DNA of 64,000 nt from positions 49,188 through 113,187 of the forward strand of contig JAHJNJ010000024.1 of NCBI GenBank assembly GCA_018820925.1, read 5' to 3'. Source of the DNA: Gammaproteobacteria bacterium (lineage in GTDB: Bacteria > Pseudomonadota > Gammaproteobacteria > Burkholderiales > Gallionellaceae). Positions 17,479-27,040 of this stretch are shown in pieces. The notes below the pieces were generated by a model. The model ran no database searches, was not told the DNA's origin, and saw nothing but the letters and a program-made list of their open reading frames with translations. Each line of letters begins with the position of its first letter. The first letter of the stretch is position 1. The position numbers and the translations under genes are program-made.

Positions 17479-18963
17479 TCATGCCGCCTCCTCAGCAGCC
17501 TTCGCCGCTGCTTCCTGCTTGGCGCGCTCTTTCGCTTCGCGCGCCGCCTTGCGTCTTGCCGCCGCTTCGGCGCGCTCGCGTTCGATGCGCGCCAAACGTT
17601 CGTTGCGCGCTTCCGCCAGTTTCCTGGTGGCTTCCTGTTTCAGCTTGGTGCGCTCCTGCGCGGCGAGGTCGCCCTTGGCGTAGTTGAAGTAATGCACCAG
17701 CGGAATATGTGCGGGACAAACATAGGAGCAGGATCCGCAGGCGATGCAATCCTTCAGGCCCAGATCGACCGCGCCCGACAGGTCTGACACGCGGATATGT
17801 GCCGCCATCTCCAGCGGCACCAACCCGATGGGACAGGCGCGCACGCAAGTCGAGCAACGGATACAGGGTGACGGCTCGGCCTGGCCGATTTCATCCTGCA
17901 TCAGCGCCAGCACGCCGCTGGTACCCTTCACGACCGGCACGCCGGTATGGGTAAATTGCTGTCCCATCATCGGGCCGCCCAGCACCAGACGCGCGGCGGG
18001 CTGCTCGTAACCGTCGGCGAAATCGATCAACTCCTGCACCGGCGTGCCGATCAGGGCTTCCACATTGCACGGCGTCATGATCGCGCCGCCGCTCACCGTG
18101 ACGATGCGCGAGATCAGCGGTTTGCCGTAGCAGACCGCCTGTTGCACGGCATACGCGGTGGCGACGTTGTGCACCAGCACGCCGATGTCGGCGGGACGCC
18201 CGCCGGCGGGAATCTCCTTGCCGGTGAGCACCTGGATGATCTGTTTCTCCGAGCCCATGGGGTACATGCTGGGCATGACCACGACCTTGACCGGCGTGCC
18301 TTCGGCCGCAGCCTGCATGGCGGCGATGGCGTCCGGCTTGTTGTCCTCGATGCCGACCAGGATTTCTTTGGCGGCGACGGCATGCGCGATGAGGCGGATG
18401 CCCTCGACGATCTGTCCGGCGCGCTCGCGCATGATGCGGTCGTCGCAAGTGAGATAGGGTTCGCATTCGCCGCCATTCATGATCAGCGTGTGCACGCCGC
18501 TGTTGCGGCTGAGATTGAGTTTGAGCGCCGCCGGGAAAGTCGCGCCGCCCAAGCCGACGATGCCGGCTGCACCGACGCGCGCGGCGATGTCTTCCGGTGT
18601 CAGCGCGAACGGATCGTATGCCTCGTCCCTGGCGATCCACTTGTCTTCGCCGTCGCTCTCGATAGTGATCGTGGGCACCGGCAGGCCGGAGGGATGCGGC
18701 GCCGGGAAATCGCCGAGCGCCGCGATCACACCGGAAGTCGGCGCGTGGATGGACGAAGAGACCGCACCTTGTGCCAACGCGATGAGCTGGCCCTTCAGCA
18801 CTTTGTCGCCGACGTTCACCAATGGCGTGGCAGGTGCGCCGATATGTTGCTGCAACGGCACGAATAATTTTTTCGGCAACGGCAGCACGCGGATGTGGCG
18901 TCCTGCCGACAGATCCTTGCGGCCTTCGGGATGCACACCGCCTCTTAACTCGAATAGCTTCAT
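17479..18963 (-). CDS. rnfC: Rnf electron transport complex subunit RnfC
   Basis: A 494-residue subunit that exchanges electrons with NADH. It has an N-terminal RnfC barrel (KLFELRGGVHPEGRK), the Rossmann-like NAD/FMN region GIVGLGGATFPAALKL and NGGECEPYLTCDDRIMRE, then two 4Fe-4S motifs, CIRCSTCVRACPIGL and CIACGSCSYVCPAHI, and an Ala/Lys/Glu-rich tail of about 75 residues likely to be helical. The start overlaps the rnfB stop in an ATGA. Confidence 0.97.
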   Translation of the reverse strand: MKLFELRGGVHPEGRKDLSAGRHIRVLPLPKKLFVPLQQHIGAPATPLVNVGDKVLKGQLIALAQGAVSSSIHAPTSGVIAALGDFPAPHPSGLPVPTITIESDGEDKWIARDEAYDPFALTPEDIAARVGAAGIVGLGGATFPAALKLNLSRNSGVHTLIMNGGECEPYLTCDDRIMRERAGQIVEGIRLIAHAVAAKEILVGIEDNKPDAIAAMQAAAEGTPVKVVVMPSMYPMGSEKQIIQVLTGKEIPAGGRPADIGVLVHNVATAYAVQQAVCYGKPLISRIVTVSGGAIMTPCNVEALIGTPVQELIDFADGYEQPAARLVLGGPMMGQQFTHTGVPVVKGTSGVLALMQDEIGQAEPSPCIRCSTCVRACPIGLVPLEMAAHIRVSDLSGAVDLGLKDCIACGSCSYVCPAHIPLVHYFNYAKGDLAAQERTKLKQEATRKLAEARNERLARIERERAEAAARRKAAREAKERAKQEAAAKAAEEAA

Positions 18964-19508
18964 GCTGCCGCTCCTTCAGCCACTTGTTGCGGCTTGGGCC
19001 AATGCCAGGATTGCAGCGTCGCCGGGATCGGCTGCAACTTCACCGACTCGGTCGGACACACTTCCTCGCACTTGCCGCAGGCGGTGCAGGCTTCGCGGAA
19101 CACCACGTGGATTTGCTGTGCCGCACCCATGATGGCGTCGGTGGGGCACACTTTGAAGCAGCGCGTGCAGCCGATACAGATTTCTTCCTTGATCTCGGCC
19201 ATCATCGGCACGTTGTCTTCAACACCGGAAAGATCGGCTTCGATACCGAGCTTGGCCGCCAGCGCCTGCATCACGGCACGGCCGCCGGGCGGGCACAAAC
19301 CGGCGGGTGCAGTGCCGTCGGCCAGTGCCTGCGCCGCACCGGTACAACCGGCAAAGCCGCATTGGCCGCACTGCGAACCCGGCAGCAATTGTTCGATCTC
19401 GGCAACCAGCGGATTGCCTTCGACTTTAAGGTATCGCGCGGCAACCCCGAGCAGCAATCCGAGGATGGCGCCAAGCATGGTCAGACTGACAATCGCCGAG
19501 AACAGCAT
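18960..19508 (-). CDS. rnfB: Rnf electron transport complex subunit RnfB
   Basis: A 182-residue subunit with one N-terminal membrane helix (IVSLTMLGAILGLLLGVAA), a 4Fe-4S domain CGQCGFAGC with a later Cys in GLCPPGG, and two ferredoxin motifs, CIGCTRCFKVCP and CTACGKCEEVCP. RnfB is the likely contact for soluble ferredoxin. The start at 19508 has GAGGAG upstream and gives the usual short N-terminus; the longer frame would read through a repeat. Confidence 0.97.
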   Translation of the reverse strand: MLFSAIVSLTMLGAILGLLLGVAARYLKVEGNPLVAEIEQLLPGSQCGQCGFAGCTGAAQALADGTAPAGLCPPGGRAVMQALAAKLGIEADLSGVEDNVPMMAEIKEEICIGCTRCFKVCPTDAIMGAAQQIHVVFREACTACGKCEEVCPTESVKLQPIPATLQSWHWPKPQQVAEGAAA

Positions 19509-19558
19509 TTCAATACTCCTCAAATCAAACCCAAAATGGCCACAGAAAATACAACCTG

Positions 19559-19638
19559 GTAGGGTGGGCACGTATTTTGTGCCCACGCTGACATATTTCC
19601 TGTTAACCGCGTGGGCACAAAATACGTGCCCACCCTAC
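19559..19638. repeat. Dispersed palindrome, GTAGGGTGGGCACG family, inside rnf operon
   Basis: An almost perfect inverted repeat (GGTAGGGTGGGCACGTATTT and its complement) with GTGCCCACGC and GCGTGGGCAC inside. It fills most of the 145 bases between rnfA and rnfB. Confidence 0.92.
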
Positions 19639-19653
19639 AGCCGCAAAAATGTT

Positions 19654-20235
19654 TCAATGTCCGGCCAAACCGGCAAAACCCATGAACGCCAGCGACAGCA
19701 ATCCCGCCACCACAAAACCGATGGGCGCGCCGCTGAACGCGGACGGCACTTGCGCCAAGGCCAGGCGCACGCGCAATCCGGTGAACAGCAGCATCACCAG
19801 TGTGAAACCCAGCGCCGAGCCGAAGCCGTACATCAGGCTGTGCATGAAGCCGTTCTTTTCCTGCACGTTGAGCAAGGCGATACCCAGCACTGCGCAGTTG
19901 GTGGTGATCAGCGGCAGGTAGATGCCCAGCACCTGGTACAGGCCGGGGCTGGTTTTGCGGATGACCATTTCGGTGAACTGCACGGTGGCGGCGATCACCA
20001 GGATGAATGCGAGGATGCGCAGGTACTGGATGCCCAGCGGCAACAACAGCCAGTGTTCCAGCATCCAGGTGGCGGCCGTCGCCAGCGTCAACACGAAGGT
20101 CGTCGCCATGCCCATGCCCAGCGCGCCGTCCATTTTTTTGGACACACCCATGAACGGGCACAGCCCGAGGAATTTCACCAGCACCACGTTGTTGACCAGC
20201 GCGGTACCCAACAACAGCAGCAGATATTCACTCAT
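19654..20235 (-). CDS. rnfA: Rnf electron transport complex subunit RnfA
   Basis: A 193-residue membrane subunit with six helices, homologous to NqrE. The signatures [20 protein letters not shown] and [14 protein letters not shown] hold the Cys pair of the RnfA/RnfE cluster. It is the first gene of the operon. ATG 20235 gives the family start [16 protein letters not shown]; a longer frame to 20424 would read through the promoter. A perfect sigma-54 promoter lies 28 bases before the start codon, which indicates nif-type control. Confidence 0.97.
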   Translation of the reverse strand: MSEYLLLLLGTALVNNVVLVKFLGLCPFMGVSKKMDGALGMGMATTFVLTLATAATWMLEHWLLLPLGIQYLRILAFILVIAATVQFTEMVIRKTSPGLYQVLGIYLPLITTNCAVLGIALLNVQEKNGFMHSLMYGFGSALGFTLVMLLFTGLRVRLALAQVPSAFSGAPIGFVVAGLLSLAFMGFAGLAGH

Positions 20236-20262
20236 CACGTTTAATCTCCTGTGCTCCTTATC

Positions 20263-20277
20263 GCAAACCTCGTGCCA
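20263..20277 (-). promoter_or_regulatory. Sigma-54 promoter of rnfA
   Basis: The minus strand reads TGGCACGAGGTTTGC, a full match to TGGCAC-N5-TTGC. It lies shortly before the rnfA start codon and about 107 bases from the NifA site at 20384. Confidence 0.92.
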
Positions 20278-20383
20278 GCGTCTACGCCCCATGCGGAGGC
20301 GCACAAAATCAGGCGCTTGGTGCCAGCGTGCACCAGACAGGTGCAAAAAACCTTTGTCGTTGTCGGGTCGCGTCATCACTTGA

Positions 20384-20399
20384 TGTAGCAAACATGACA
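20384..20399. promoter_or_regulatory. NifA activator site between rnfA and nifL
   Basis: TGTAGCAAACATGACA is a perfect TGT-N10-ACA site. It is about 107 bases from the rnfA -24 element, the usual NifA distance, and only about 45 bases from the nifL promoter, which is short but not excluded. It is the only perfect site seen in this divergent region. Confidence 0.85.
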
Positions 20400-20441
20400 A
20401 CCCGCCTGTCTTGGAGCGCTGCACGAAAAGTGCAAAACCGC

Positions 20442-20457
20442 AGGCATGCTTATTGCT
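20442..20457 (+). promoter_or_regulatory. Sigma-54-like promoter of nifLA
   Basis: AGGCATGCTTATTGCT keeps GG and GC at the required 10-base spacing and ends in TTGCT, but departs from TGGCAC at two positions. Transcription would start about 25 bases before the nifL ATG. It could be driven by NtrC or by NifA itself. Confidence 0.6.
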
Positions 20458-20491
20458 GAACTACATTTGTCATCTATCCACCGGAGCATTC

Positions 20492-22045
20492 ATGTCCAAG
20501 CACCCCGCCGCACCGAACAACACCACCGACACGGGCGAAGCCTTGCCTTCGCACCTGTTCCGCAAGGCCGTGGAGCAGGCCGCGCTGGCGATCTCCATTA
20601 CCGACGCGCGCGCCAACATCCTGTACGCCAACGGCGCGTTCCAGCGCATCACCGGCTACGGGCAGGAGGAGGTGATCGGCCATAACGAATCGGTGCTGTC
20701 CTACCGTGTCACGCCCAAGCTGGTATACGAAACGCTGTGGGCGCAGATCCAGCGCCAGCGTCCGTGGAACGGTCTGCTGGTGAACAAGCGCAAGGACGGC
20801 AGCCGCTACCTGGCCGACGTCACCATCACGCCGGTGGTGGGCGAAGAAGGCAACACCACGCATTACCTCGGCATGCACCGCGATGTGACCGAGGTGCACC
20901 GCCTCGAACGCCAGGTGCAGAACCAGAAGACGCTGATCGAATCGGTAGTGGACGCCGCGCAGGTCGCCATCGTGCTGCTTGACGAGCAGGAGCGCGTGCT
21001 GCTCGACAACCAGGAATACAAGAAACTGATCGGCGACCTCGGCAAGGAACCTGCGGTGAAACTGCTCGCCGCGCTGCGCGCGCAGATGGGCGATGCCTTC
21101 ACCAAAGCCTACGACAAGCACCGCAACATCGCCGCCCGCGAGGTCAGCATCGATTCGCGCAACCGCAGCACGCGCTGGTTCTCCTGCGCCGTGTCGTGGT
21201 TCGAGGAACACGCGGTCGGCGCAGATGCATTCTACGAACCGGCGCACCGCCATTACCTGCTGCTCACCATCCAGGACATCAGCGAACTCAAGCGCCAGCA
21301 GGAGGCGCTGCGCATCAACAGCCTGCACGCATTGCTGTCCGAACAGGAACGCATCCAGGGCTTGCGCGAAACGCTGGCGGGAGCGGTATATCAACTGGAA
21401 GGCCCGCTCAACATGCTGAGCGCCGTCGCCAACATGATGGAGCGCCGCCGCGATGCGGGCAGCGACTTGCCCGCCGCGAGCGCGCTGGAAGAAGCAATGC
21501 AAAAAAGCCGCGAGGTGTTGGAGACGCTGCGCGCCTGCATCCCCGACCACAACAACGAAGCGATGCAGTCGGTGGATATCAACGAAGTGCTGGCCGATGT
21601 GCTCAAGCTCACCACCGCCAACCTGCTCGGCGCGGGCATCGTGGTGGACTGGACGCCGGCCAGCGGTTCGGCCGTAATTTCCGGCCACCCGGCGGAACTG
21701 TCGAATCTGTTCAAGCAACTGATCTCGAACGCCATCGAGGCGGTGAATGAACGGCGCGGCGCGCAGCGCGAACTGCGCATCACCTGCACGTCGCGCGCCG
21801 ACCACATCGAGATATTCGTGGAGGATAGCGGACCGGGCATTGCCGAGGAGTTGCGCTACAAGGTGTTCCAGCCGTTCTTCACCACCAAGGGCGCATCCAA
21901 AAAACATCTCGGTCTCGGCCTGGCCATGGCACAGGAAATCGTGACCGGTCATAACGGCACCATCGACATCGATCCGGCTTATCACGCGGGTTGCCGCGTG
22001 CGTGTGCAACTGCCTTTCGCTGCGGGGGTGAGCCATGCCCAATAA
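20492..22045 (+). CDS. nifL: Nitrogen fixation negative regulator NifL
   Basis: A 517-residue flavoprotein-type sensor that inhibits NifA in response to oxygen and fixed nitrogen. It has a first PAS domain (about 14-140, [20 protein letters not shown] to [12 protein letters not shown]) expected to bind FAD, a second PAS domain (about 145-270), a coiled linker, and a GHKL ATP-binding domain with an N box [14 protein letters not shown]1 [11 protein letters not shown] and G2 [14 protein letters not shown]. There is no classical phosphorylated-His H box, as in other NifL. ATG 20492 follows a GGAG site. It overlaps nifA by 11 bases. Confidence 0.95.
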   Translation: MSKHPAAPNNTTDTGEALPSHLFRKAVEQAALAISITDARANILYANGAFQRITGYGQEEVIGHNESVLSYRVTPKLVYETLWAQIQRQRPWNGLLVNKRKDGSRYLADVTITPVVGEEGNTTHYLGMHRDVTEVHRLERQVQNQKTLIESVVDAAQVAIVLLDEQERVLLDNQEYKKLIGDLGKEPAVKLLAALRAQMGDAFTKAYDKHRNIAAREVSIDSRNRSTRWFSCAVSWFEEHAVGADAFYEPAHRHYLLLTIQDISELKRQQEALRINSLHALLSEQERIQGLRETLAGAVYQLEGPLNMLSAVANMMERRRDAGSDLPAASALEEAMQKSREVLETLRACIPDHNNEAMQSVDINEVLADVLKLTTANLLGAGIVVDWTPASGSAVISGHPAELSNLFKQLISNAIEAVNERRGAQRELRITCTSRADHIEIFVEDSGPGIAEELRYKVFQPFFTTKGASKKHLGLGLAMAQEIVTGHNGTIDIDPAYHAGCRVRVQLPFAAGVSHAQ

Positions 22046-23588
22046 TCGCGCGGAAGGAAATACCGGACTGGAACTCGACCTGTTACGCGCCGAACTGGAG
22101 ACGTTGTTTCAGGTAAGCAAAGTGTTGTCGCGTTCGCTCAACTTCAAGGAGACGCTGGACGGTGTGTTGAATGCGCTGCACGAAGGTGTGGCACTGGAAC
22201 GCGGCATGGTCAGTTTGATCGATGCAGCGAGCGGCGAATTGCAGGTATCGCTGGTTTACGGTGTATCCGACGCCGTTACCGAGGAAGTCAGCTACCTGCC
22301 CGGCGAAGGCGTGGTCGGCACCATCCTGAAGAGCGGCAGCAGCATCGCGATCGAATGCATCATGAACGAACCGCGTTTCCTGAGCCGCATGGGCATCTAT
22401 AACCCGCAGGGCGCTTTCGTCGGTGTGCCGATCCGCATCGGTCAAAAAGTGGTCGGCGTGCTGGCCGCACAACCTGCGCCCAGCATCACCAAGCAGCTCG
22501 ACGAATACCAGCATTTCCTGGAAATGGTTGCCAACCTGATCGGCCAGAGCGTGCGCCTGTCGCAAGAAGTGGCAGAGGAGAAGAAAGAAATTTCCGAGGA
22601 GCGCGACGTGTTGCGCCGTACCGTGCGCGGCAAATACGGTTTCGACAACATCATCGGCCACACCCAGCCGATGCGGCGCATTTTTGAACAAGTGCGGCTG
22701 GTGGCGAAGTGGAACACCACCGTGCTGATCCGCGGCGAGACCGGCACCGGCAAAGAACTCATCGCCAATGCCATCCACTACAACTCGCCGCGCGCGCGCA
22801 ACGCCTTCGTCAAGCTCAATTGCGCGGCATTGCCGGAGACACTGCTGGAGAGCGAATTGTTCGGCCATGAAAAAGGCGCGTTCACGGGCGCCGTCGCGCA
22901 ACGCAAGGGACGCTTTGAACAGGCAGAGGGCGGCACGGTCTTCCTCGACGAGATCGGCGAAATCTCCGCCTCGTTTCAGGCCAAGCTGCTGCGCGTGCTG
23001 CAGGAGGGCGAACTGGAAAGAGTCGGCGGCACCAAAACCATCCATGTGGATGTGCGCGTGGTCGCGGCAACACACCGCGACTTGGAAGCCGAAGTCGAGA
23101 AAGGCCGCTTCCGCGAGGACTTGTACTACCGCCTCAACGTCATGCCGCTGTACCTGCCGCCGCTGCGCGAGCGCATGGAAGACATCCCGGAGATTGCGCG
23201 CTTCCTGGTGGAAAAAGTCAGCGCGCAACAGGGCAGACCGCTCACGCTGACCGACGCCGCGCTGCGCATCCTCATGCATCACGACTGGCCGGGCAACGTG
23301 CGCGAACTGGAAAACTGCCTGGAACGCGCGTCGGTGATGACCGAAGGCAACACCATAGACCGCGACGCCATCCTGCTCACCGGCATCGACGAGAAGATTT
23401 CCAGCAGCCGCGGTGCAGTCCAGGAACTGGATCTGGACGACCCCAACCTCGACGAGCGGGAAAAAGTCATCGCGGCGCTGGAACAGGCGGGATGGGTGCA
23501 AGCCAAGGCGGCACGCCTGCTTGACATGACACCGCGACAGATCGCCTACCGTATCCAGACCTTGAACATCAAGGTGCGGCAGATCTAA
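22035..23588 (+). CDS. nifA: Nif-specific transcription activator NifA
   Basis: A 517-residue sigma-54 activator. It has an N-terminal GAF domain (about 20-185), an AAA+ domain with Walker A GETGTGKE, the sigma-54 contact loop GAFTGA, Walker [12 protein letters not shown] and arginine-finger region [17 protein letters not shown], and a C-terminal Fis-type helix-turn-helix ([19 protein letters not shown]). The linker before the DNA-binding domain lacks the Cys cluster of oxygen-sensitive rhizobial NifA, which agrees with control by NifL. Its targets in this window are the nifH and rnfA promoters and perhaps the SIR2-like pair. Confidence 0.97.
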   Translation: MPNNRAEGNTGLELDLLRAELETLFQVSKVLSRSLNFKETLDGVLNALHEGVALERGMVSLIDAASGELQVSLVYGVSDAVTEEVSYLPGEGVVGTILKSGSSIAIECIMNEPRFLSRMGIYNPQGAFVGVPIRIGQKVVGVLAAQPAPSITKQLDEYQHFLEMVANLIGQSVRLSQEVAEEKKEISEERDVLRRTVRGKYGFDNIIGHTQPMRRIFEQVRLVAKWNTTVLIRGETGTGKELIANAIHYNSPRARNAFVKLNCAALPETLLESELFGHEKGAFTGAVAQRKGRFEQAEGGTVFLDEIGEISASFQAKLLRVLQEGELERVGGTKTIHVDVRVVAATHRDLEAEVEKGRFREDLYYRLNVMPLYLPPLRERMEDIPEIARFLVEKVSAQQGRPLTLTDAALRILMHHDWPGNVRELENCLERASVMTEGNTIDRDAILLTGIDEKISSSRGAVQELDLDDPNLDEREKVIAALEQAGWVQAKAARLLDMTPRQIAYRIQTLNIKVRQI

Positions 23589-23910
23589 ATCCGTTCGTGT
23601 TGAAGTTTCGGCCGGAATCGTCTGTGAGCAGACTGCGACAACGGGGGCGAGTATGCAGTTTAAGTCGCCGACAACCGGATGAAATCGGTCAGCGCCCGGC
23701 GCGAAACACAAATTTGGCCAAATGTTTGAATGACAGCAGGGGATGCTATTGCAGCAACCCGCTTTTTGGGTACGTGGTCATCCATGCTGAAGGCGTGTGG
23801 GATGCTTTCCAGCCTGTAACCTGTACCAAAGTCCAATGTCATTTGCCAAGAAAGATAGCGAAAATACATATTAATAGTTTGGTTATACAAACTCGACAGG
23901 GAGATTAATA
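23589..23910 (+). other. Intergenic region between nifA and the PEP-CTERM gene
   Basis: I see no convincing gene or known riboswitch. The first half has a codon-like composition but no conserved frame. The last 60 bases are AT-rich and probably hold the promoter of the PEP-CTERM gene; GACAGGGAGAT just before 23911 supplies its ribosome binding site. Confidence 0.5.
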
Positions 23911-24576
23911 ATGTTAAACAGATTCAAGCCTTTGCTTAAAGCAGGGGTAGGCATCGCCGGGTGCGTGGCAGTTATCGGAGCCGCGCAGGCGACATCGCTG
24001 ACTGCCATCGATAGCATCCAGCACAATACGTCCTGGCAGAACATCGCCAGTGCTTCATATACCTTTGACGATACCAACCTTGATGGCCAGCTCAATGCGG
24101 GTGAGATACTCACCTTCACTATCGAGATGGATAAACTCAATTGGGGTAGACATGCCTTTGATGCACTGAAGGTCTGGATTGGCGATCAGGTTTACACGGA
24201 TCAATGGAATTTCAGTACAGCCGCTTCGCTGCTGAATGATAGCTATAGCTATAAACCTTATGACGAACCCAACCAGTTTTTCTCTTTTAGTTACACCGCC
24301 ACCCAAGCGGGCCCTCTTGATCTCTATGCAAGCGTCATGTGCAACGCGGATCTCTCCGGGCTTGTCCGCTACGACGGAAAAGAAGGCTCAGACGGCGTGG
24401 CGACAGGAGCCGATTGGGCTGCGTGGTCGTACGGGATCAATCGGTATCAGGGCGAGGACAAGCACTACCAGGTGAGCGTATCTCCGGTTCCCGAACCCGA
24501 AACCTACGCCATGCTGCTGGTTGGCTTGGGTTTGCTGGGCTTTACGGCGCGTCGCAGGAGAGATTTCACTGCTTGA
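23911..24576 (+). CDS. PEP-CTERM sorting domain protein
   Basis: A 221-residue exported protein. It has a signal peptide (about 1-27, ending QAT), a beta-rich middle, and a classic PEP-CTERM tail: VPEPETYAMLLVGLGLLGF followed by ARRRR. Such proteins are handled by an exosortase (EpsH/XrtA) and attached to or released from the cell surface, often with exopolysaccharide. No exosortase gene is in this window. Neighbouring nifA is probably not functionally linked. A strong terminator follows the gene. Confidence 0.92.
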   Translation: MLNRFKPLLKAGVGIAGCVAVIGAAQATSLTAIDSIQHNTSWQNIASASYTFDDTNLDGQLNAGEILTFTIEMDKLNWGRHAFDALKVWIGDQVYTDQWNFSTAASLLNDSYSYKPYDEPNQFFSFSYTATQAGPLDLYASVMCNADLSGLVRYDGKEGSDGVATGADWAAWSYGINRYQGEDKHYQVSVSPVPEPETYAMLLVGLGLLGFTARRRRDFTA

Positions 24577-24600
24577 TTCGAGTACGCATGTAATCCGGAA

Positions 24601-24628
24601 CGGGAGCCTGGGCTCCCGTTTTTCTTTT
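24601..24628 (+). terminator. Rho-independent terminator after the PEP-CTERM gene
   Basis: CGGGAGCCTGGGCTCCCG forms a tight hairpin followed by TTTTTCTTTT. Confidence 0.93.
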
Positions 24629-24764
24629 CAGACGCGCGCACGTCCACGCACTGGGCCAGTCATATCTACCCGTCTGACCATTCTCGCTGCGCAGCGGAAT
24701 TCACCGCTGAACTCTGTTGCCGACTTCAATGAACGCAAAGGACACAAGTTGTCACGGATGCCTG

Positions 24765-24805
24765 CAAAAAGACAAAACCGGCGGTCTTTTGATACCAGAC
24801 CGCCG
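24765..24805 (-). terminator. Rho-independent terminator of the 24838-25689 gene
   Basis: On the minus strand CGGCGGTCT pairs with AGACCGCCG across a 9-base loop, followed by GTTTTGTCTTTTT. Confidence 0.85.
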
Positions 24806-24837
24806 ATTTCGACTGGAACTGCCCTCTCTTCACGCTG

Positions 24838-25689
24838 CTACCTGGCCCATCCGGGCTCCTTGTCCTGATTCTTGCCACGTCTGTTTTCGTACTCGCCATC
24901 CCTGCTTTGCGATTGTGTTTCCCCGTTTTTTGTTTTCTGTCTCTGTTGCTCGGGTCGTACCGTGCCAGACCGGGAGTGCAGGTTGCGATTTTGAATGGTT
25001 GCGCGTTCCCGTTCTGTGTTTCCATCCCTTTGCTGTGACCTGGTGCGAGGGGTGGATGGGTTACCCCGCTGAGCCGGAGTTCTTTGCACGGATCGTTCCT
25101 GGCGGAGTTTCCGCACCATGGGGTCGCGCGACTGGTAGCGGTAATGCCTGTCTTGAAGTTCATGCTGCTGCTCAACCCGCAGGGGATAGCCCTCCCCTGA
25201 ATACTTGCGCTGATAGACGGGCAACGGGGCAGGATTATGGTGAACCTTGCGATCCCATTTGTCCCAGCCGCCTCTGCGACGCTCCCAGTCATGGCCCCAG
25301 TGTTCGCCCCAGCGCGGCGGCGCATCGAATACCCAGCCATGGAAGTATGCGGGCGGACGACGGTAAAAGCGCACCGGGATCCTCAGGATGAACACGGGCA
25401 CGAAGTCCGGCTCTACCAGCACCCAGGGGCCGTTGTACCACGAGCTCTCGTACCAGTTGTCGTCCTGATAGACCCAGTAATCACCGTCATAAAAGAAAAG
25501 ATTCGCTTCCACCTGCGGAGCGTAATAGACCGGATAGCCCGGCACGACAACAAGATCGGGGAATACCGGAAAATTGATGCCGATGTTGACATGCGGAAGC
25601 GAGACGCCGATGCTGACTTGGGCAGCATTGGCAGGCGCCGCCGAGCACAACGCCCAGAGCACAATGATTACTGAACCAATTCTTTTCAT
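24838..25689 (-). CDS. Exported protein with Tyr/Trp-rich region and basic tail
   Basis: A 283-residue protein with a clear signal peptide (about 1-22, ALCSAAPANA before AQVS). Residues 40-130 are rich in Tyr, Trp and Pro (for example YDGDYWVYQDDNWYESSWYN), as in YXWGXW-type envelope proteins. The C-terminal 140 residues are very rich in Arg, Gln, Lys and Glu and are probably disordered. It would reside in the periplasm or outer envelope. I do not assign a function. It stands alone, with its own terminator. Confidence 0.8.
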   Translation of the reverse strand: MKRIGSVIIVLWALCSAAPANAAQVSIGVSLPHVNIGINFPVFPDLVVVPGYPVYYAPQVEANLFFYDGDYWVYQDDNWYESSWYNGPWVLVEPDFVPVFILRIPVRFYRRPPAYFHGWVFDAPPRWGEHWGHDWERRRGGWDKWDRKVHHNPAPLPVYQRKYSGEGYPLRVEQQHELQDRHYRYQSRDPMVRKLRQERSVQRTPAQRGNPSTPRTRSQQRDGNTERERATIQNRNLHSRSGTVRPEQQRQKTKNGETQSQSRDGEYENRRGKNQDKEPGWAR

Positions 25690-26033
25690 GTTGTAACCTC
25701 CAGTTCGATAACAAGTGACTTGTTGATTGCACGCAGTTTATTTCGGCTTCGCAATATCGGACACCTTGCGCATGCATGCAAACAATAATGCTTCAACGCC
25801 GTAGGCGGTACTGCGGTTGACCGGGGCTCACAATCAGTAATTCTGATATTGCTGCTTAGGGGATGTGTGTTGCAGAAGGTGGTTCATGTAGAGTGAGTCG
25901 ACGCCGCCAAGTTCAAGTTTCCTGCAACCGGCAAGCCTCCAGCATTTGAAACAGTTTGATGCAATGCTGCAGCAGGAACAGCATGCTTTGTTCGTAGCCG
26001 CCCGCCGCTTTGCAGCTTCAGCTTTGCAATTTT
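25690..26033. other. Intergenic region without recognised gene
   Basis: The region is moderately AT-rich. A minus-strand frame at 25834-26058 is very Cys-rich (CCSCCSIASNCFKCW) but runs into the neighbouring gene and has no ribosome binding site, so I do not call it. No RNA gene or repeat was recognised. Confidence 0.45.
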
Positions 26034-26417
26034 TTACTGCCAGAACAAGTGGAACCACCCGCGTCCGTCGATGACTCTGGATACCGCCGCGCTGCCGGGA
26101 TGCTTCAACACGCCGACACCGCTGGTATTGAGCTCTACCACATTGTCGTCATGGACGGTGATCTGCGGCGGCACATAGACGAGGGCGAACGAGGCATCGC
26201 CGTAGGCGCCGTCGTCGATGTTGACGACGGCGTAACGCCCTCCTTCCGCCTGTCCCTCAGGCAAGCCCAGTTTTGCTTTGAATTTTCCCGATGCCACTTC
26301 GGAATGAACACCGAGAATGGTGCCGCGATCGCCGTGCCACATATACAGGGTCGCTGTCAGCATCAGTGCCAGAATTGCCAAAGTCGCGATGAGTAAATTC
26401 CTGGTTGGTGTTTCCAT
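26034..26417 (-). CDS. Membrane-anchored small protein, paralogue B
   Basis: A 127-residue protein with an N-terminal hydrophobic anchor (LLIATLAILALMLTATLYMW) and a soluble domain of about 95 residues. It shares long blocks with the gene directly upstream: KLGLPEGQ, EGGRYAVV, GAYGDASFALVYVPPQI and HPGSAAVSRVID. The two are therefore a recent tandem duplication. The ATG at 26417 has GGGAG before it. The function is not recognised. The gap to the upstream copy is 35 bases, so they are one transcription unit. Confidence 0.8.
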   Translation of the reverse strand: METPTRNLLIATLAILALMLTATLYMWHGDRGTILGVHSEVASGKFKAKLGLPEGQAEGGRYAVVNIDDGAYGDASFALVYVPPQITVHDDNVVELNTSGVGVLKHPGSAAVSRVIDGRGWFHLFWQ

Positions 26418-26452
26418 GATGATGCTCCCGTCAATTTGCCGAAGTTCGGCAA

Positions 26453-26830
26453 TCAAGTCGAAACGAAGCTATTTTTTGTGTCGATGACCCTGGATACCGC
26501 CGCGCTGCCGGGATGAGCCAGCACACTGAGACCTTTGACATTGAGTTCAACCAGGCTGTCGTCGCTGACAGAGATCTGCGGAGGAACATAGACAAGGGCG
26601 AACGAGGCATCACCGTAGGCACCGTTGGCAATCCTGACGACTGCATAACGCCCACCTTCCCTCTGGCCCTCGGGAAGGCCAAGCTTGGTTTTGAATTTTT
26701 CCGTCACTTCTTTGGAATGGATACTCAGGATGGTGGCGCGTTCGCCGCTGCCCATCGCCATGATTACGACTGACACCAGAGCAAGAATTGCCAAAATCGG
26801 CATTAATAACCTTACGATCAGATTTTTCAT
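26453..26830 (-). CDS. Membrane-anchored small protein, paralogue A
   Basis: A 125-residue protein with an N-terminal hydrophobic helix (LLMPILAILALVSVVIMAM) and the same soluble domain as the next gene, differing in about a third of the residues. ATG 26830 follows AGGAGA. Its upstream region is shared with the divergent DUF6502-type gene and contains the GGGAA-TAT-TTCCC palindromes, so both may be controlled by one regulator. The function is unknown. Confidence 0.8.
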   Translation of the reverse strand: MKNLIVRLLMPILAILALVSVVIMAMGSGERATILSIHSKEVTEKFKTKLGLPEGQREGGRYAVVRIANGAYGDASFALVYVPPQISVSDDSLVELNVKGLSVLAHPGSAAVSRVIDTKNSFVST

Positions 26831-26943
26831 GACTATTCTCCTGTCAATTTGTTGAACTGAAGCAATCAAATCAAAAAAATCAGTGAGTTATTTTTGATCT
26901 GGCCCGGTTAATCAAGCAATAATCAGCACTGTCACTTAATTGA

Positions 26944-27024
26944 CGCGGGAATATTTCCCGCGCAATTGAATGCTAGCGTGGGAATATTTCCCATGTCAAG
27001 CAATTTGTGTAATATTTTCCCGCG
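26944..27024. promoter_or_regulatory. Palindromic operator-like cluster
   Basis: Two palindromes with an identical core: CGCGGGAATATTTCCCGCG at 26944-26962 (8-base perfect arms) and TGGGAATATTTCCCA at 26979-26993. A third half-site TTCCCGCG lies at 27017-27024. Centres are about 33 and 29 bases apart, near three helical turns. They lie between two divergent genes, close to both starts. Confidence 0.7.
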
Positions 27025-27040
27025 CGTGCTAAAATTATCC

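Noticed and set aside
23589..23910. Cyclic-di-GMP riboswitch before the PEP-CTERM gene
   Set aside because: The region does not show the conserved GEMM bases that I would expect, so there is no positive evidence.
25834..26058. Cys-rich small protein on the minus strand
   Set aside because: It has no ribosome binding site, overlaps the next gene, and shows no spaced Cys motif.
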